Assembly: GCA_026692865.1 (NCBI GenBank)
Contig: JAPLNI010000058.1
Span: forward strand, 558,938-622,937
Direction: 5' to 3'
Source: Planctomycetota bacterium
Lineage (GTDB): Bacteria; Planctomycetota; Planctomycetia; Pirellulales; Pirellulaceae
Length of the DNA stretch: 64,000 nt
Position numbers and translations under genes: made by a program
The notes under the pieces: generated by a model
Database searches by the model: none
Told to the model about the DNA's origin: nothing
Seen by the model: only the letters and a program-made list of their open reading frames with translations
Shown here: positions 42,600 through 51,514 of the stretch, one piece after another
How the letters are laid out: the number at the start of each line of letters is the position of its first letter
Numbering within the stretch: position 1 is the stretch's first letter

Positions 42600-43834
42600 G
42601 CGAGTTCAAGTCCTTTCAAGTGTCCGGTGGAGGTGGCGAATTTCTTGTCGGCCAGGCCGAACTGGTTGAGTACGCTGACATAGAGATTGCTCAGCGGTAC
42701 ACTACTGGGCTCGAAGGCCAAATGCTGACCGTGGTTGTAGCGACCGCCGATGAGCATCACAGGAAGGTCCTTGGTACTGTGGCTTGAGGCATTACCGAGG
42801 TTTGATGCAACGATGATCGTCGTGCGGTCAAGGAGAGTTGCGTCCCCTTCTTTCGTGTTCTTCAGCTTGGTGAGCAGGACCTTCAATTCCTTGAACAGTT
42901 CCTTCTCGATGAGCTTGAGCTGCGCGATGTTGTTCGGGTCCTGACCATGATGCGACAGCGGATGATAGCCATTAGTCACGCCTGGGACATTGACCTTGGT
43001 CTGGCGGTAGTAGCCAAAGGAGACGACACGCGTGGAGTCGGTTTGGAAGGCGAGATGCGCCATGTCGCACACGTTGCGGAGTTCTGTGATGATCTCAGCC
43101 CCGCCGGCGGGATCTTTTCGCGCGATTGCATTCACTTTCGGCTTTGGTGTGTGGACCCAGCCTTCGGATTTTACGAGGCGGCGCTCCGTCTCGCGCACGG
43201 TCTCAAAATATTCCTCCAACTTGTCCTGGTCCGCGGGCGAAAGCTGCGGCTTGAGTGATTTGGCCTGGAGTTGTGAGAGGCCCATGATGCTCTTACCATT
43301 GCTGATGTCCTGGACGACTCTTTGCACAGCGGCCTCGCTCTCATCGAGAAAGAGCCTCGCGTAGACATTGGACATCTTGCTCTCGGCCGGGACCATCGTG
43401 CCGCTGGCGGTCCAGGAGAAAATGCTCCGCCCGGCGGCGAGCGTCAGCGCGTCGAAGCGTGTCTGCTGGCCGATCTTGGAGGCAAGATATTGGTCAAGTG
43501 AGAGCGCATTGCGTGTGTTGTTCGGCACGCCAGTGAAGATGCGCGACTCCGACGCGTGGCCCGCGCCGACTCCCGGATGATCGAGGCCGGAGATGATGGT
43601 GGTGTAGTCGCGGAACTCCTCGATGATCGAGAGATACTCCGACGATTCGTAACCAACGCCACTCCCTTTTGGAAGCCATGCTTCGCGATACAAACCCAGC
43701 GGTACGCTGATCAGAAGAAGGCGGCGCGGCTCAGCGACAGAGCCCGCTGCATGTGCGAATCCCCCCAGCGATTCGAGCCAAGGCAGTCCGAGCAGTGCAG
43801 TGGACGATTTGATAAAGTTTCTGCGTGTGTTCAT
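42596..43834 (-). CDS. DUF1552 protein, Tat-exported
   Basis: A 412-aa protein, shorter at the N-terminus than its paralogues, with a twin-arginine signal (R4-R5 in NTRRNFIKSSTALLGLP). Hallmarks: SLDQYLASKIGQQTR, TDSTRVVSFGYYRQ, NGYHPLSHHGQDPNNIAQLK, VASNLGNASSHSTKDLPVML and GGRYNHGQHLAFE. It follows the PSD-type gene at 43894 after a 59-bp gap filled by a heptamer repeat, and its stop overlaps the next gene. Confidence 0.92.
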   Translation of the reverse strand: MNTRRNFIKSSTALLGLPWLESLGGFAHAAGSVAEPRRLLLISVPLGLYREAWLPKGSGVGYESSEYLSIIEEFRDYTTIISGLDHPGVGAGHASESRIFTGVPNNTRNALSLDQYLASKIGQQTRFDALTLAAGRSIFSWTASGTMVPAESKMSNVYARLFLDESEAAVQRVVQDISNGKSIMGLSQLQAKSLKPQLSPADQDKLEEYFETVRETERRLVKSEGWVHTPKPKVNAIARKDPAGGAEIITELRNVCDMAHLAFQTDSTRVVSFGYYRQTKVNVPGVTNGYHPLSHHGQDPNNIAQLKLIEKELFKELKVLLTKLKNTKEGDATLLDRTTIIVASNLGNASSHSTKDLPVMLIGGRYNHGQHLAFEPSSVPLSNLYVSVLNQFGLADKKFATSTGHLKGLELA

Positions 43835-43837
43835 TTG

Positions 43838-43891
43838 GGTAGTCTGTAGGGAATGAGGTAATCGGTAATCGGTGTGCAGTAGTCGGTGACC
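43838..43891. repeat. Heptamer repeat array (GGTARTC) in an intergenic gap
   Basis: GGTAATC, GGTAATC, GGTGTGC, AGTAGTC and GGTGACC follow each other in register at 43857-43891, with another GGTAGTC at 43838-43844. The array fills the gap between the DUF1552 and PSD-type genes. A related heptamer (TGATTAC, 2.7 copies) lies at 32322-32340. Confidence 0.6.
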
Positions 43892-43893
43892 AA

Positions 43894-46398
43894 CTACGGC
43901 TTTCTAAATAACGAACTCTGAATCAAGGTCTCGATCATGGTCTTGAAGCCATCGCCCTTCTCGCGGGTTTCTTTGACAATTGCTTCGAGTTCCGCGCGGT
44001 CCGCGAAACCCATGCTGCGACCGAGCGCGAAGGTACTGAGCTTTTCCGCCACGTTATGGACCACGAGCGTCTCATCCTTTTTCAGCAGCGCGCGGAACTC
44101 GGCGAAGTTCTTGAATGCGCCGTGCCTCGGCAGTTCGTCGGCAGAGTTAACGGGCTTGCCATCGCTGACCTGGGCTTTGTTCTTCACGGATTTATTGAGA
44201 AGCGCGCGATAATTCTCCCGCCAGCCGCCAATGACATCGAAGTTCTCCATCGCCATGCCATAGGGATCAATCTTTTCGTGGCAACCCGCGCACTGAGCGA
44301 TGTTGCGATGTTTCGCGAGCTGCTCTTGGATAGTGCTAGCTCCGCGAATGTCCGGTTCGATCGGTGGCACGTCCGGCGGCGGCGGTGGTGCGGGTGTGCC
44401 GAGTAGTCGCTCCAGCAGCCACACTCCCCGGACCACGGGCGATGTGGTAGTGCCGTTCGAGGTGGCGCTCAAAATACTGGCTTGTGTAAGCACTCCACCG
44501 CGCACCGTTTTCGATTTATCGAGCATGACTTTGCGGAATCGATTTCCTTCCACTCCTTCGATGCCGTAATGCCTTGCGAGCCGGTCGTTCAGCATCGTCC
44601 AGTCGGAATCGATTAGGTTCGCGAGACTCAGGTCATTCACCAGCAGCTCGCGGATGAAAAGCTCCGTCTCCTTAACCATCGCCTGCTCCAGTTCGTTGTC
44701 GTATTCGGGGTAAAGGTCGCTGTCGGGCGGCATTTCGCCGACCTTCGCGGTTTGCAGCCATTGCCCAGTGAAGTCTTTGAGAAAGCGTTCTGACTTCGCA
44801 TCGGCAAGAAGACGTGCAGTTTGTTTCTTGAGCTCCGAAGGATTCGAAAGCTCCCCTTTTGCCGCCAGTGCCAGCAACTCGGCATCGGGCATCGAGCGCC
44901 AGAGGAAATACGAGAGCCGGTTTGCCAGCGCGTAGTCATCCACCTTTAGCGCTGGCTCATAATGGAACAAGAACATCGGCGAGGTCATCATAGCCTTCAC
45001 TGTCAGCTTGTAGGCCTCCAGCGCGGGCACCTCGGCACGAAGGTTCTTGTAAAAAGCAACGTATTCCTTCACAACGCTGTCATTCACTGGACGACGGAAC
45101 AGTTTGGGCGCCAAGTCGCTCAACAAATTCGGTACGGCATCGTCTTCGAGCTTCGAAGCATCGAGTTTCCCCAGCAGTGTTTCGTGTCCGCGCGTCGGCC
45201 ATTGGTCGAACTGGGGACCTTCCATCTCGATTTTCCGAACGGCGATGGCGGGCGAGTTATCGGTCGCGAACTTCGATGGAGTCAGAAAACCTCCGAAACC
45301 GTCCAGCGACCTCAACTCCACGCGTTCTCCGGCTTCAAGATAGACGCGATACTCGTAGACCTGAGGCTGCGTATCAGTGAGTTCGATCACGTCCACCGTC
45401 TTGGGAATCTCCGTGAATGCTTGGCCCATGGCCTCTGAGCCGAACTGATGATGCACATGCAGTCGCATCGCTTTGCCGTTGTTGCGCACCGCATAAGCGC
45501 TAACCATGAAACGATACCAGCCGTCCATTCCGACTTTGAAGAAGCTCGCAGTGTTAGGAACCAACTTCTTCACGGGAATGAGCGAATCTTCTCCGAATCG
45601 CGGATAGTAGGGTCTGTTGGGGACGTTCGTATCGTCGCTTGAATTGTTAGCGTTACTCTTGGATTTGTCCTTCGATCGCTCGGCTTCGCGCTTGCGAGTT
45701 TGCTCCTCAATATTTTGCAGCGTGAAGCTCGCGGACTGTGTCTCCGGCTTTGCTCCCGTGACGATGGCACGGTTGAGTATGAAATCAGCTGCCTTCAAAT
45801 ACTCATTCATCTGTTCGGCAGAGAGGCTGAGCGCCGCTCCGTTGTTGTTGAAGCCGCCGCTTATCGCATCTTCTGGGAAGCCAACGGCGAAATTGCCGCG
45901 CACGTCGAACAAGTCCAGAATCGTGTTCTCATATTCGAATCGATTCAGTCGCCTCAGCACCACCTCGTCTTTCTGACCACCGAGCGCGAGTGTAGCTCGC
46001 TTGAGCTCACTTTGAATCCAGGCTACCACCGGCTCGACTTCGGCTGGCACGGGCTGCTTGGCGTCCTTGGGCGGCATTTCGCCGAGATGCAGATTGTCGA
46101 GCACGAGTTGCCAGTGCTCGGCGTCGCCCGTCGTAGCGGAGACTTTGAGTTCATCTACACGAAAGTCCCCCTTTTGCTTAGTGGGTCCGTGGCAGTCGAT
46201 GCAGTAGAATTTGAAAAACGTAGACACGACCGGACCCACGTCCTCCGCGGCGACGGAGGTGGTGCAGTTTGTGAGAACCATGAGACAATAGAACAATGGG
46301 ACAATGAGATTGGGAAATGGGAAGACCGATGGCGCGGAGATTCTCCAGCCGTCTGATAGTCTCACGTTCTGATTGTTGGACTGTCTCATCGTTTTCAT
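43894..46398 (-). CDS. Secreted diheme-type PSD3-to-PSD2 protein; octamer-repeat N-terminus
   Basis: An 834-aa DUF1592-type protein with heme motifs CIDCH (66-70) and CAGCH (about 703). PSD3, PSD5, PSD4 and PSCyt3 (YGIEGVEGNRFRK; VRGVWLLERLLG) lie between, and PSD2 follows (LSTFALGRSMGFADRAELEA). Residues 1-16 (MKTMRQSNNQNVRLSD) are octamer-encoded. The signal core NLIVPLFYCLMVL (30-42) is encoded by the inverted array at 46271-46311. The start at 46398 lies one base after the upstream stop. Two PSD-type genes in a row here (with 46400-48979) precede two DUF1552 genes. Confidence 0.9.
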   Translation of the reverse strand: MKTMRQSNNQNVRLSDGWRISAPSVFPFPNLIVPLFYCLMVLTNCTTSVAAEDVGPVVSTFFKFYCIDCHGPTKQKGDFRVDELKVSATTGDAEHWQLVLDNLHLGEMPPKDAKQPVPAEVEPVVAWIQSELKRATLALGGQKDEVVLRRLNRFEYENTILDLFDVRGNFAVGFPEDAISGGFNNNGAALSLSAEQMNEYLKAADFILNRAIVTGAKPETQSASFTLQNIEEQTRKREAERSKDKSKSNANNSSDDTNVPNRPYYPRFGEDSLIPVKKLVPNTASFFKVGMDGWYRFMVSAYAVRNNGKAMRLHVHHQFGSEAMGQAFTEIPKTVDVIELTDTQPQVYEYRVYLEAGERVELRSLDGFGGFLTPSKFATDNSPAIAVRKIEMEGPQFDQWPTRGHETLLGKLDASKLEDDAVPNLLSDLAPKLFRRPVNDSVVKEYVAFYKNLRAEVPALEAYKLTVKAMMTSPMFLFHYEPALKVDDYALANRLSYFLWRSMPDAELLALAAKGELSNPSELKKQTARLLADAKSERFLKDFTGQWLQTAKVGEMPPDSDLYPEYDNELEQAMVKETELFIRELLVNDLSLANLIDSDWTMLNDRLARHYGIEGVEGNRFRKVMLDKSKTVRGGVLTQASILSATSNGTTTSPVVRGVWLLERLLGTPAPPPPPDVPPIEPDIRGASTIQEQLAKHRNIAQCAGCHEKIDPYGMAMENFDVIGGWRENYRALLNKSVKNKAQVSDGKPVNSADELPRHGAFKNFAEFRALLKKDETLVVHNVAEKLSTFALGRSMGFADRAELEAIVKETREKGDGFKTMIETLIQSSLFRKP
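46271..46311. repeat. Octamer repeat array C
   Basis: Four octamers in exact register on the plus strand (ATGAGACA, ATAGAACA, ATGGGACA, ATGAGATT, 46280-46311), preceded by GTGAGAAC at 46271. It encodes the signal-peptide core of the 43894-46398 gene and is inverted relative to array D. Confidence 0.85.
46350..46389. repeat. Octamer repeat array D
   Basis: Five octamers in register on the plus strand (CGTCTGAT, AGTCTCAC, GTTCTGAT, TGTTGGAC, TGTCTCAT) cover codons 4-16 of the 43894-46398 gene. It forms an inverted pair with array C; the 38-bp core between them contains a GGAGA/TCTCC hairpin. Confidence 0.82.
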
Positions 46399-46399
46399 A

Positions 46400-48979
46400 T
46401 CACTTGTTCCTGAATATCTCGCTCTGGACGATACGATGCAGCACATCGCGGAGGCCGAGTTTCTGTGCATGAGCTTCCCGAGCGAGCGTTTCAATCTCGG
46501 CGCGATCCGAGAATCCAAGTTCTCGGCCGGTGGCGAAGGTGAGCAACTTTTCAATCACGCAGCGCGCGACGGTGTCGGACCGGTGGAGTAGTAGGCTTTG
46601 GAAATCGGCGAATCCTCTGAACGTTGAGCCATCGGGCAATTGTCCGCTTGCATCTACTGCTTGCCCGTCGTCAAATCGCTCACCTGAGCGCGATGACTTG
46701 TTAGGTTTGCCGTTCTGATTAGAAGCGACGACACGGAACTGGTCTCGCCAGCCACCGATGACGTCAAAACTTTCTAACGCGAATCCTGGAGGATCGATCT
46801 TCGCGTGACAGACATTGCAACTCGCCAACTCGCGATGCTTGTCGAGCATCTGCCGGACCGTCAGCGCGCCACGCGTGTCGGGCTCAAGGCCGGGAATGCC
46901 CGGCGGTGGCGGTGGTGGTGTCTCGCCCAGCAGTCGCTCCATCACGAATACACCGCGCGTCACGGGTGAAGTCGACGTGCCATTCGCAGACACCTTCATG
47001 AGGCTCGCATGGCTGAGCAAACCTCCGCGAACACTGTCAGGCGGCAGCGGGACTTTGTGCATTGCGCTGGACGATGATTGTCTCCCGGTCTCATTGTCTG
47101 ACTGTCTCATCGTCTCGATGCGATTCTTCTCCTTTAGATAGTCCTCCGTAAGCCCATAATGGTCTGCCAGCCGACGGTTGAGCATCGCAAAGTCTGGTTT
47201 GATAAACGTCTCCAGACTGAGATTGCTCGTAAACATTTCGGTGAAGAAGCTGCGGGTCTCACGCAACATGGACTCCTGAAGCAGATCTTCGAACTCGGGA
47301 TACAATTTTTCGTCGGGTGTCGTCGCATCGATGTTGCGCAGGTTGAGCCAACTATCGGTGAAGTCTTTCACGAACCGCTGCGAGTTCGCATGAGCCAGCA
47401 GACGTTCCGTTTGGGCTTTCAAAATCTCTGGCTGATGAAGTTGTCCCGCAATGGCCAGTTCGCGCAGCTCTGCATCTGGTGTCGTGCGAGCTAAGAAATA
47501 GGAGAGTCGGCTTGCCAACGCGAGGTCATCGAGTTTCCCCTGCGGCTCCACCAGATAAAGGAACTGCGGTGAAGAGAGGACCGCCACGGCGGCCGTTCGA
47601 AGGCTGGTGGTGAAGTCCGCGCCGATACTCTGTTCAGTCTCAAACACGTTCAGATAGGTGGCCACCTCCTCATTCGTCACCGCGCGTCGAAAGGCAGCCG
47701 TGGCCAGTCCACGCAGCAAGCGAGCAGCATCTTCCTTCGGGGCGGAGGACACGGCTCTCGCCGCGCCGTTTGGACCCTGCTTGTTCTGTTTGTCTTTTCC
47801 TTGAGCATTCTTACTAGTTTCGAGCGAAAGGTCGTCGAACAACAACTTCAGCCCGCGCGGCGGCCAGTCGCCTTCTTCAAGAAAGGGGCCTTCGACATAG
47901 AACCTGCGAGTGCCTAGCCCAGGGCCTTTGTTATTACTAGCCGGTCCGGAATAGGGTGGTGGCTTTGGGACACCGGGTCGCTTGTCTTGGATAGCACCGA
48001 TGGCGAGTCGATCTCCCTTGTTCAAGAACAGCTTGAACTCGACCGTGGAACCACCCGGCTGCTGCTCGCCATAATCCCGCACGACATTCGCCGACAGCCC
48101 CGAAGTGCTGTGCAAGGCAAAGGCCATGGGTTTATCCGATTGGTAGGCGAAGCCGTCGTATCGCACATGATACAGCCCCTGTTCATGCGCCTCGAAACCG
48201 GGCAGCTTCGAAGTCTCACCCTTTTTCTTGTCCTTCAGCGCGTCATAGCCAGCCACTGGATGCCGCACGTCCAATCCGGCGAACCCATACGTCTTTCGAA
48301 TGAAGATGACGGAGCCACCGTTCTCAAGATAGACATGGTTTTTCGGTGATGCCGCTGTGCCCAGCACGAACTCACCCTTGTGTACCTCGGGCTTCGGCCC
48401 GGCTTTGGTCAGCAGCAGATTGATGGTAGCTTCGGCCACTTGCATGTAACCGCTCAACTGCACATCCGACATGCCCAGCGCCTCGCCGATATTGTCAAAG
48501 CCGCTTTCCAGCGTATCGTCCGGCAAGAACTCGCGCGCCGACATCGGCACGGGCACGCCGAGCAGATCCTCCATCGTGTTCAGATACTCATTGCGATTCA
48601 AACGGCGAACCACCGTCCCTTTGACTTGCTCATGAGCGGTAGTCAGCGAACTGGCTAGCGTTTTGAGATACTCAGCCTTCTGTTGAGGTGGCGGCTGAAC
48701 ATCGTGCTTTGGTGGAGGCATCTCGCCGCACGCGATGCGGTCATGGACGAGCACCCATTTCGCAAGTGTCTCTTCTCGATCCAGGTCGGTCTGCAGCGAC
48801 TCCAGATCTAGTCCACCCTCTTTCGCCGAAGCATCGTGGCAGTCATAACAGTGCTGCTTGAGAAAAGGACTTGGATCGGCTGCGACTGCGGAACTGACGT
48901 GGAGACAGTGGGACAGGGAGACAATCAGAAAGGGTGAAAGGAACCAGCCGCTCAGGCGAGAATACATGGTTATCTTCAT
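46400..48979 (-). CDS. Secreted diheme-type PSD3-to-PSD2 protein with internal octamer insertion
   Basis: An 859-aa DUF1592-type protein. Its signal peptide core FLIVSLSHCLHVSS (17-30) is almost the pure octamer translation. Heme motifs are CYDCH (44-48) and CNVCH (about 721); the PSD2 end reads LLTFATGRELGFSDRAEIE. Around residues 621-635 it contains ETMRQSDNETGRQSS, an in-frame insertion from octamer array E that is absent from its paralogues at the same place. It is coupled by ATGA to the esterase gene upstream. Fold and redox role as for other family members; the insertion lies next to the PSCyt3 domain. Confidence 0.9.
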   Translation of the reverse strand: MKITMYSRLSGWFLSPFLIVSLSHCLHVSSAVAADPSPFLKQHCYDCHDASAKEGGLDLESLQTDLDREETLAKWVLVHDRIACGEMPPPKHDVQPPPQQKAEYLKTLASSLTTAHEQVKGTVVRRLNRNEYLNTMEDLLGVPVPMSAREFLPDDTLESGFDNIGEALGMSDVQLSGYMQVAEATINLLLTKAGPKPEVHKGEFVLGTAASPKNHVYLENGGSVIFIRKTYGFAGLDVRHPVAGYDALKDKKKGETSKLPGFEAHEQGLYHVRYDGFAYQSDKPMAFALHSTSGLSANVVRDYGEQQPGGSTVEFKLFLNKGDRLAIGAIQDKRPGVPKPPPYSGPASNNKGPGLGTRRFYVEGPFLEEGDWPPRGLKLLFDDLSLETSKNAQGKDKQNKQGPNGAARAVSSAPKEDAARLLRGLATAAFRRAVTNEEVATYLNVFETEQSIGADFTTSLRTAAVAVLSSPQFLYLVEPQGKLDDLALASRLSYFLARTTPDAELRELAIAGQLHQPEILKAQTERLLAHANSQRFVKDFTDSWLNLRNIDATTPDEKLYPEFEDLLQESMLRETRSFFTEMFTSNLSLETFIKPDFAMLNRRLADHYGLTEDYLKEKNRIETMRQSDNETGRQSSSSAMHKVPLPPDSVRGGLLSHASLMKVSANGTSTSPVTRGVFVMERLLGETPPPPPPGIPGLEPDTRGALTVRQMLDKHRELASCNVCHAKIDPPGFALESFDVIGGWRDQFRVVASNQNGKPNKSSRSGERFDDGQAVDASGQLPDGSTFRGFADFQSLLLHRSDTVARCVIEKLLTFATGRELGFSDRAEIETLAREAHAQKLGLRDVLHRIVQSEIFRNK
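47079..47118. repeat. Octamer repeat array E, inside a coding region
   Basis: Five octamers in exact register on the plus strand (TGTCTCCC, GGTCTCAT, TGTCTGAC, TGTCTCAT, CGTCTCGA). It inserts about 14 residues into the PSD-type protein without breaking the frame; the position where a pure repeat would give TGA reads TCA. Confidence 0.87.
48900..48939. repeat. Octamer repeat array F
   Basis: Five octamers on the plus strand (TGGAGACA, GTGGGACA, GGGAGACA, ATCAGAAA, GGGTGAAA). On the coding strand they encode the signal-peptide core of the 46400-48979 gene. There is no matching inverted array beside it. Confidence 0.82.
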
Positions 48980-49911
48980 TGTTGTAATGTCCTTTCCATT
49001 AACTGGAGATCCTTTGCCCATTCGACGAAGCGCATGGGCCATGTTCCGAAAGGAATGCCTTTGCGTGAGCTAATTCCACCACCGTGCCCTCCATGACCGT
49101 AGATGTGCAACTCAGAAGGGATCTTGGCTTCGAAAAACGCTGAGTAGAACTCCACGGATTGGCGAGCGTGGAAGGCGTCATCAACTCCCGCGCTGGTCAC
49201 GAAAATGGGAGGCGCGTTCTTCGGCACGCTGCTCAAATCCATCTTGTTCCAGCCGGCATAAATCAGCACCGAGAAATCTGGCCGGCAACTCTCCCGTTCG
49301 ATCGGGTCTTCAGCCTTGGGGTTTCCTTCGTCGAACCTGAGCGACGCCCAAGCGGCCTGTTCGCCACCTGCCGAGAAGCCCATGATGCCGACTCGCTTCG
49401 GATCGACGCCCCATTCCTTGGCGTGGGCGCGGATCGTACGAAAGGCACGTTGCGTATCCGCCAGTGCTTCGATATCGGAACGATAATGCGGTGCCAGTCG
49501 ATAGCGCAGGATGAACGCGGAAATGCCCAGATCGTTGAGCCAGGGGTAGACATCCATGCCTTCATTGCCCACACCCAGATTCTTGTTACCTCCGCCGACC
49601 GCGATGATGACGGCCGCCCCGTTTGCCTTCTCGGGTGGAGCGAGATGCAGTTCGATCGAAGGATTGTGGACATTGTTGAGCTTCTGGATTCGCTCCGGGT
49701 TTCCCTCGGCAAAGATGAGCACCTCCTTCTGGTCCACATTCTTCAGCGTCGGATGCCCAGCCGGCCAAAGCGTCACGACCTTGGCACCCTTGAAGAGCGG
49801 AACAGGTTCAGCCGGAACAGTCGGCGCTGAGTCTTGCGCCCAGGAGAGTGGAGCGAGAAGCATCAGGAACAGGAGCGAACGCAGAGCTGGAGTGATGGAG
49901 TGGTGGAGCAT
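48976..49911 (-). CDS. Secreted alpha/beta hydrolase (BD-FAE/acetyl-esterase-like)
   Basis: A 311-aa esterase/lipase-family protein with a Sec signal peptide (cleavage near SWA-QD, residue 25). It has the oxyanion-forming VGGGNKNLG, the nucleophile elbow GFSAGGEQAAW, Asp in VTSAGVDDAFHARQ and the catalytic His in HIYGHGGHGGG. It may deacetylate or de-esterify the polysaccharide degraded by the cluster. Its stop overlaps the PSD-type gene by ATGA, and it lies 9 nt after a PSD2 remnant. Confidence 0.87.
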   Translation of the reverse strand: MLHHSITPALRSLLFLMLLAPLSWAQDSAPTVPAEPVPLFKGAKVVTLWPAGHPTLKNVDQKEVLIFAEGNPERIQKLNNVHNPSIELHLAPPEKANGAAVIIAVGGGNKNLGVGNEGMDVYPWLNDLGISAFILRYRLAPHYRSDIEALADTQRAFRTIRAHAKEWGVDPKRVGIMGFSAGGEQAAWASLRFDEGNPKAEDPIERESCRPDFSVLIYAGWNKMDLSSVPKNAPPIFVTSAGVDDAFHARQSVEFYSAFFEAKIPSELHIYGHGGHGGGISSRKGIPFGTWPMRFVEWAKDLQLMERTLQQ

Positions 49912-49920
49912 TGGAGTGGC

Positions 49921-50121
49921 CTACTTGTGAGTGAATACCGGGCTTTGAACGACCTCATGCAGGAGGCTGCGGACGCCGTAACCGCTGGCTTTGGAGTTCG
50001 AGACGATGGACTCGACGACTTCGCGGTCGGCGAAGGAGATACCGGCGCCGGTGGCGAAGGTGATGATTTTGGCGGTGAAGTTTCTTGCGATGGATTCTTC
50101 ATTCTCCAGAAGCAGCATCAT
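49921..50121 (-). pseudogene. Internal-deletion remnant of a PSD-type (DUF1592 family) gene
   Basis: A 66-aa ORF whose body (LENEESIARNFTAKIITFAT, GAGISFADREVVESIV, LLHEVVQSPVFTHK) is the PSD2/DUF1585 C-terminus of an 850-950-aa PSD-type protein; compare LLTFATGRELGFSDRAEIE in the neighbour at 46400. The ATG at 50121 still overlaps the DUF1501 stop by ATGA, exactly as an intact gene would. The start and the last 60 codons survive and everything between, including both heme motifs and the signal peptide, is lost. Any product would stay in the cytoplasm and is probably non-functional. Confidence 0.8.
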
Positions 50122-51509
50122 GCTAGCACTCCCTTCACGACGTGGCATGGATCCACGCCTGTCAGGCGGAAATCGAGGCCCGCGTGGCGGTAGGTAAGGC
50201 GTTCATGGTCGAAGCCAAGAAGGTGCAGGATCGTCGCATTGAAATCATGAGCGTGGACCCGGTCCTCGGCGACTTCAATGCCGTAGTCATCGGGAGTGCC
50301 ATAGGTGATTCCGGCTTTCGTTCCGCCACCGACGAGAATAGAAGAGTAGCACCTCGAGTGATGCCCACGACCATTCTTGTCTCCCTTGGTCACAGTCGGT
50401 GTGCGGCCAAACTCGGTGGTGATGACGACGAGCGTATCGTTGAGCATGCCGCGTGATTTGAGATCCTTGATCAGGGCAGCGATAGGTTGATCTACCTCTT
50501 TCGCGAGCGGCCCATGCTTGGCCATTTCGCTGTGGTTGTCCCAATTACTCGCGGTGTCGCTCCCTTTGTCGATGACTTCGATGAAGCGTACGCCGCGCTC
50601 CGCCATGCGCCGGGCCACGATGGCCTGCCACGCAAAGCCCCCTTTGGTTTCTCGCTTCAATCCATACAGCTCGAGCGTGGCATCGCTCTCCTTCGAGAGG
50701 TCATACGTTTCCGGCGCTTCAAGCTGCATGCCGGCGGCGGTTTCAAAGGAGCGAATGCGCGCGGCAAGCTGAGGATCCCTCTCGCGACCGAGCAGATGCT
50801 GTTGATTGAGGCTACCGATCAGTTCCAGCTCCGCAGCCTGCAATTCCTCTGCCGGCAGGCGCCGGCGCACGTTGGCGATGGGCTCGTCGCTGCCGGGAAT
50901 GACGCGGGTGCCTTGATGACAGGCCGGAAGAAATTCAGCGCCCCAGACTTCAGCACCGTGGTAGGGCATCTTGTCTGCCAGAACAACGAACGACGGCAGG
51001 TTCTGATTTTCCGTACCGAGTCCATAACTGACCCAGGCACCAAGGCTGGGCCGCGCCACAGTGGTGGAACCAGTGTGCAACCCGAGCGTGGCCGCCGTAT
51101 GGCATGGCGTAAAGGTTGCCATCGAATTGATAAGACACAACTCGTCGGCCACACTTCCAACGTGCGGGAAGATGTCGCTGATCATCATGCCGCACTGGCC
51201 GTATGGTTTGAACTCCCAGTTAGGGCGCCTCACAAAGGACTTTCCCATCTCCTTGCCATTATCAGCGAAAAGTTTCGGGCGATAATTGAACGTGTCCACA
51301 TGGGACATGCCGCCACTGAGATAGATGTAGATCACGCGCTTCGCCTTGCCAGGGAAATGCGGAGCACGTGGCGCGAGCGGGTCGATCGGTGCGGCTTCCG
51401 CTGCCATCAAATCCTGGACGATTGCTGGTATCAGCAAGGATCCACCCACCATCGACTGAATCATCCTTCGACGGGTGTTGTGTAGTTGGTTCTTGTTATT
51501 CATTTTCAT
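50118..51509 (-). CDS. DUF1501 protein, Tat-exported
   Basis: A 463-aa protein with a twin-arginine signal (R13-R15 in NTRRRMIQSMVGGSLL). Hallmarks: YIYLSGGMSHVDTFNYRPK, SYGLGTENQNLPSFVVLA, VITTEFGRTPTVTKGDKNGR, GHHSRCYSSILVGGGTKAG, then HDFNATILHLLGFDHERLTY and the closing VVKGVLA. It is a close paralogue of the DUF1501 protein at 62448-63824. It lies 5 nt downstream of a PSCyt1-PSD1 gene and is followed by a PSD2 remnant. Confidence 0.93.
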   Translation of the reverse strand: MKMNNKNQLHNTRRRMIQSMVGGSLLIPAIVQDLMAAEAAPIDPLAPRAPHFPGKAKRVIYIYLSGGMSHVDTFNYRPKLFADNGKEMGKSFVRRPNWEFKPYGQCGMMISDIFPHVGSVADELCLINSMATFTPCHTAATLGLHTGSTTVARPSLGAWVSYGLGTENQNLPSFVVLADKMPYHGAEVWGAEFLPACHQGTRVIPGSDEPIANVRRRLPAEELQAAELELIGSLNQQHLLGRERDPQLAARIRSFETAAGMQLEAPETYDLSKESDATLELYGLKRETKGGFAWQAIVARRMAERGVRFIEVIDKGSDTASNWDNHSEMAKHGPLAKEVDQPIAALIKDLKSRGMLNDTLVVITTEFGRTPTVTKGDKNGRGHHSRCYSSILVGGGTKAGITYGTPDDYGIEVAEDRVHAHDFNATILHLLGFDHERLTYRHAGLDFRLTGVDPCHVVKGVLA

Positions 51510-51514
51510 GGGTC

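Noticed and set aside
46271-46311. Lipobox in the 43894-46398 protein (VLTNC)
   Set aside because: Asn precedes the Cys instead of Gly, Ala or Ser, so lipoprotein processing is not supported.
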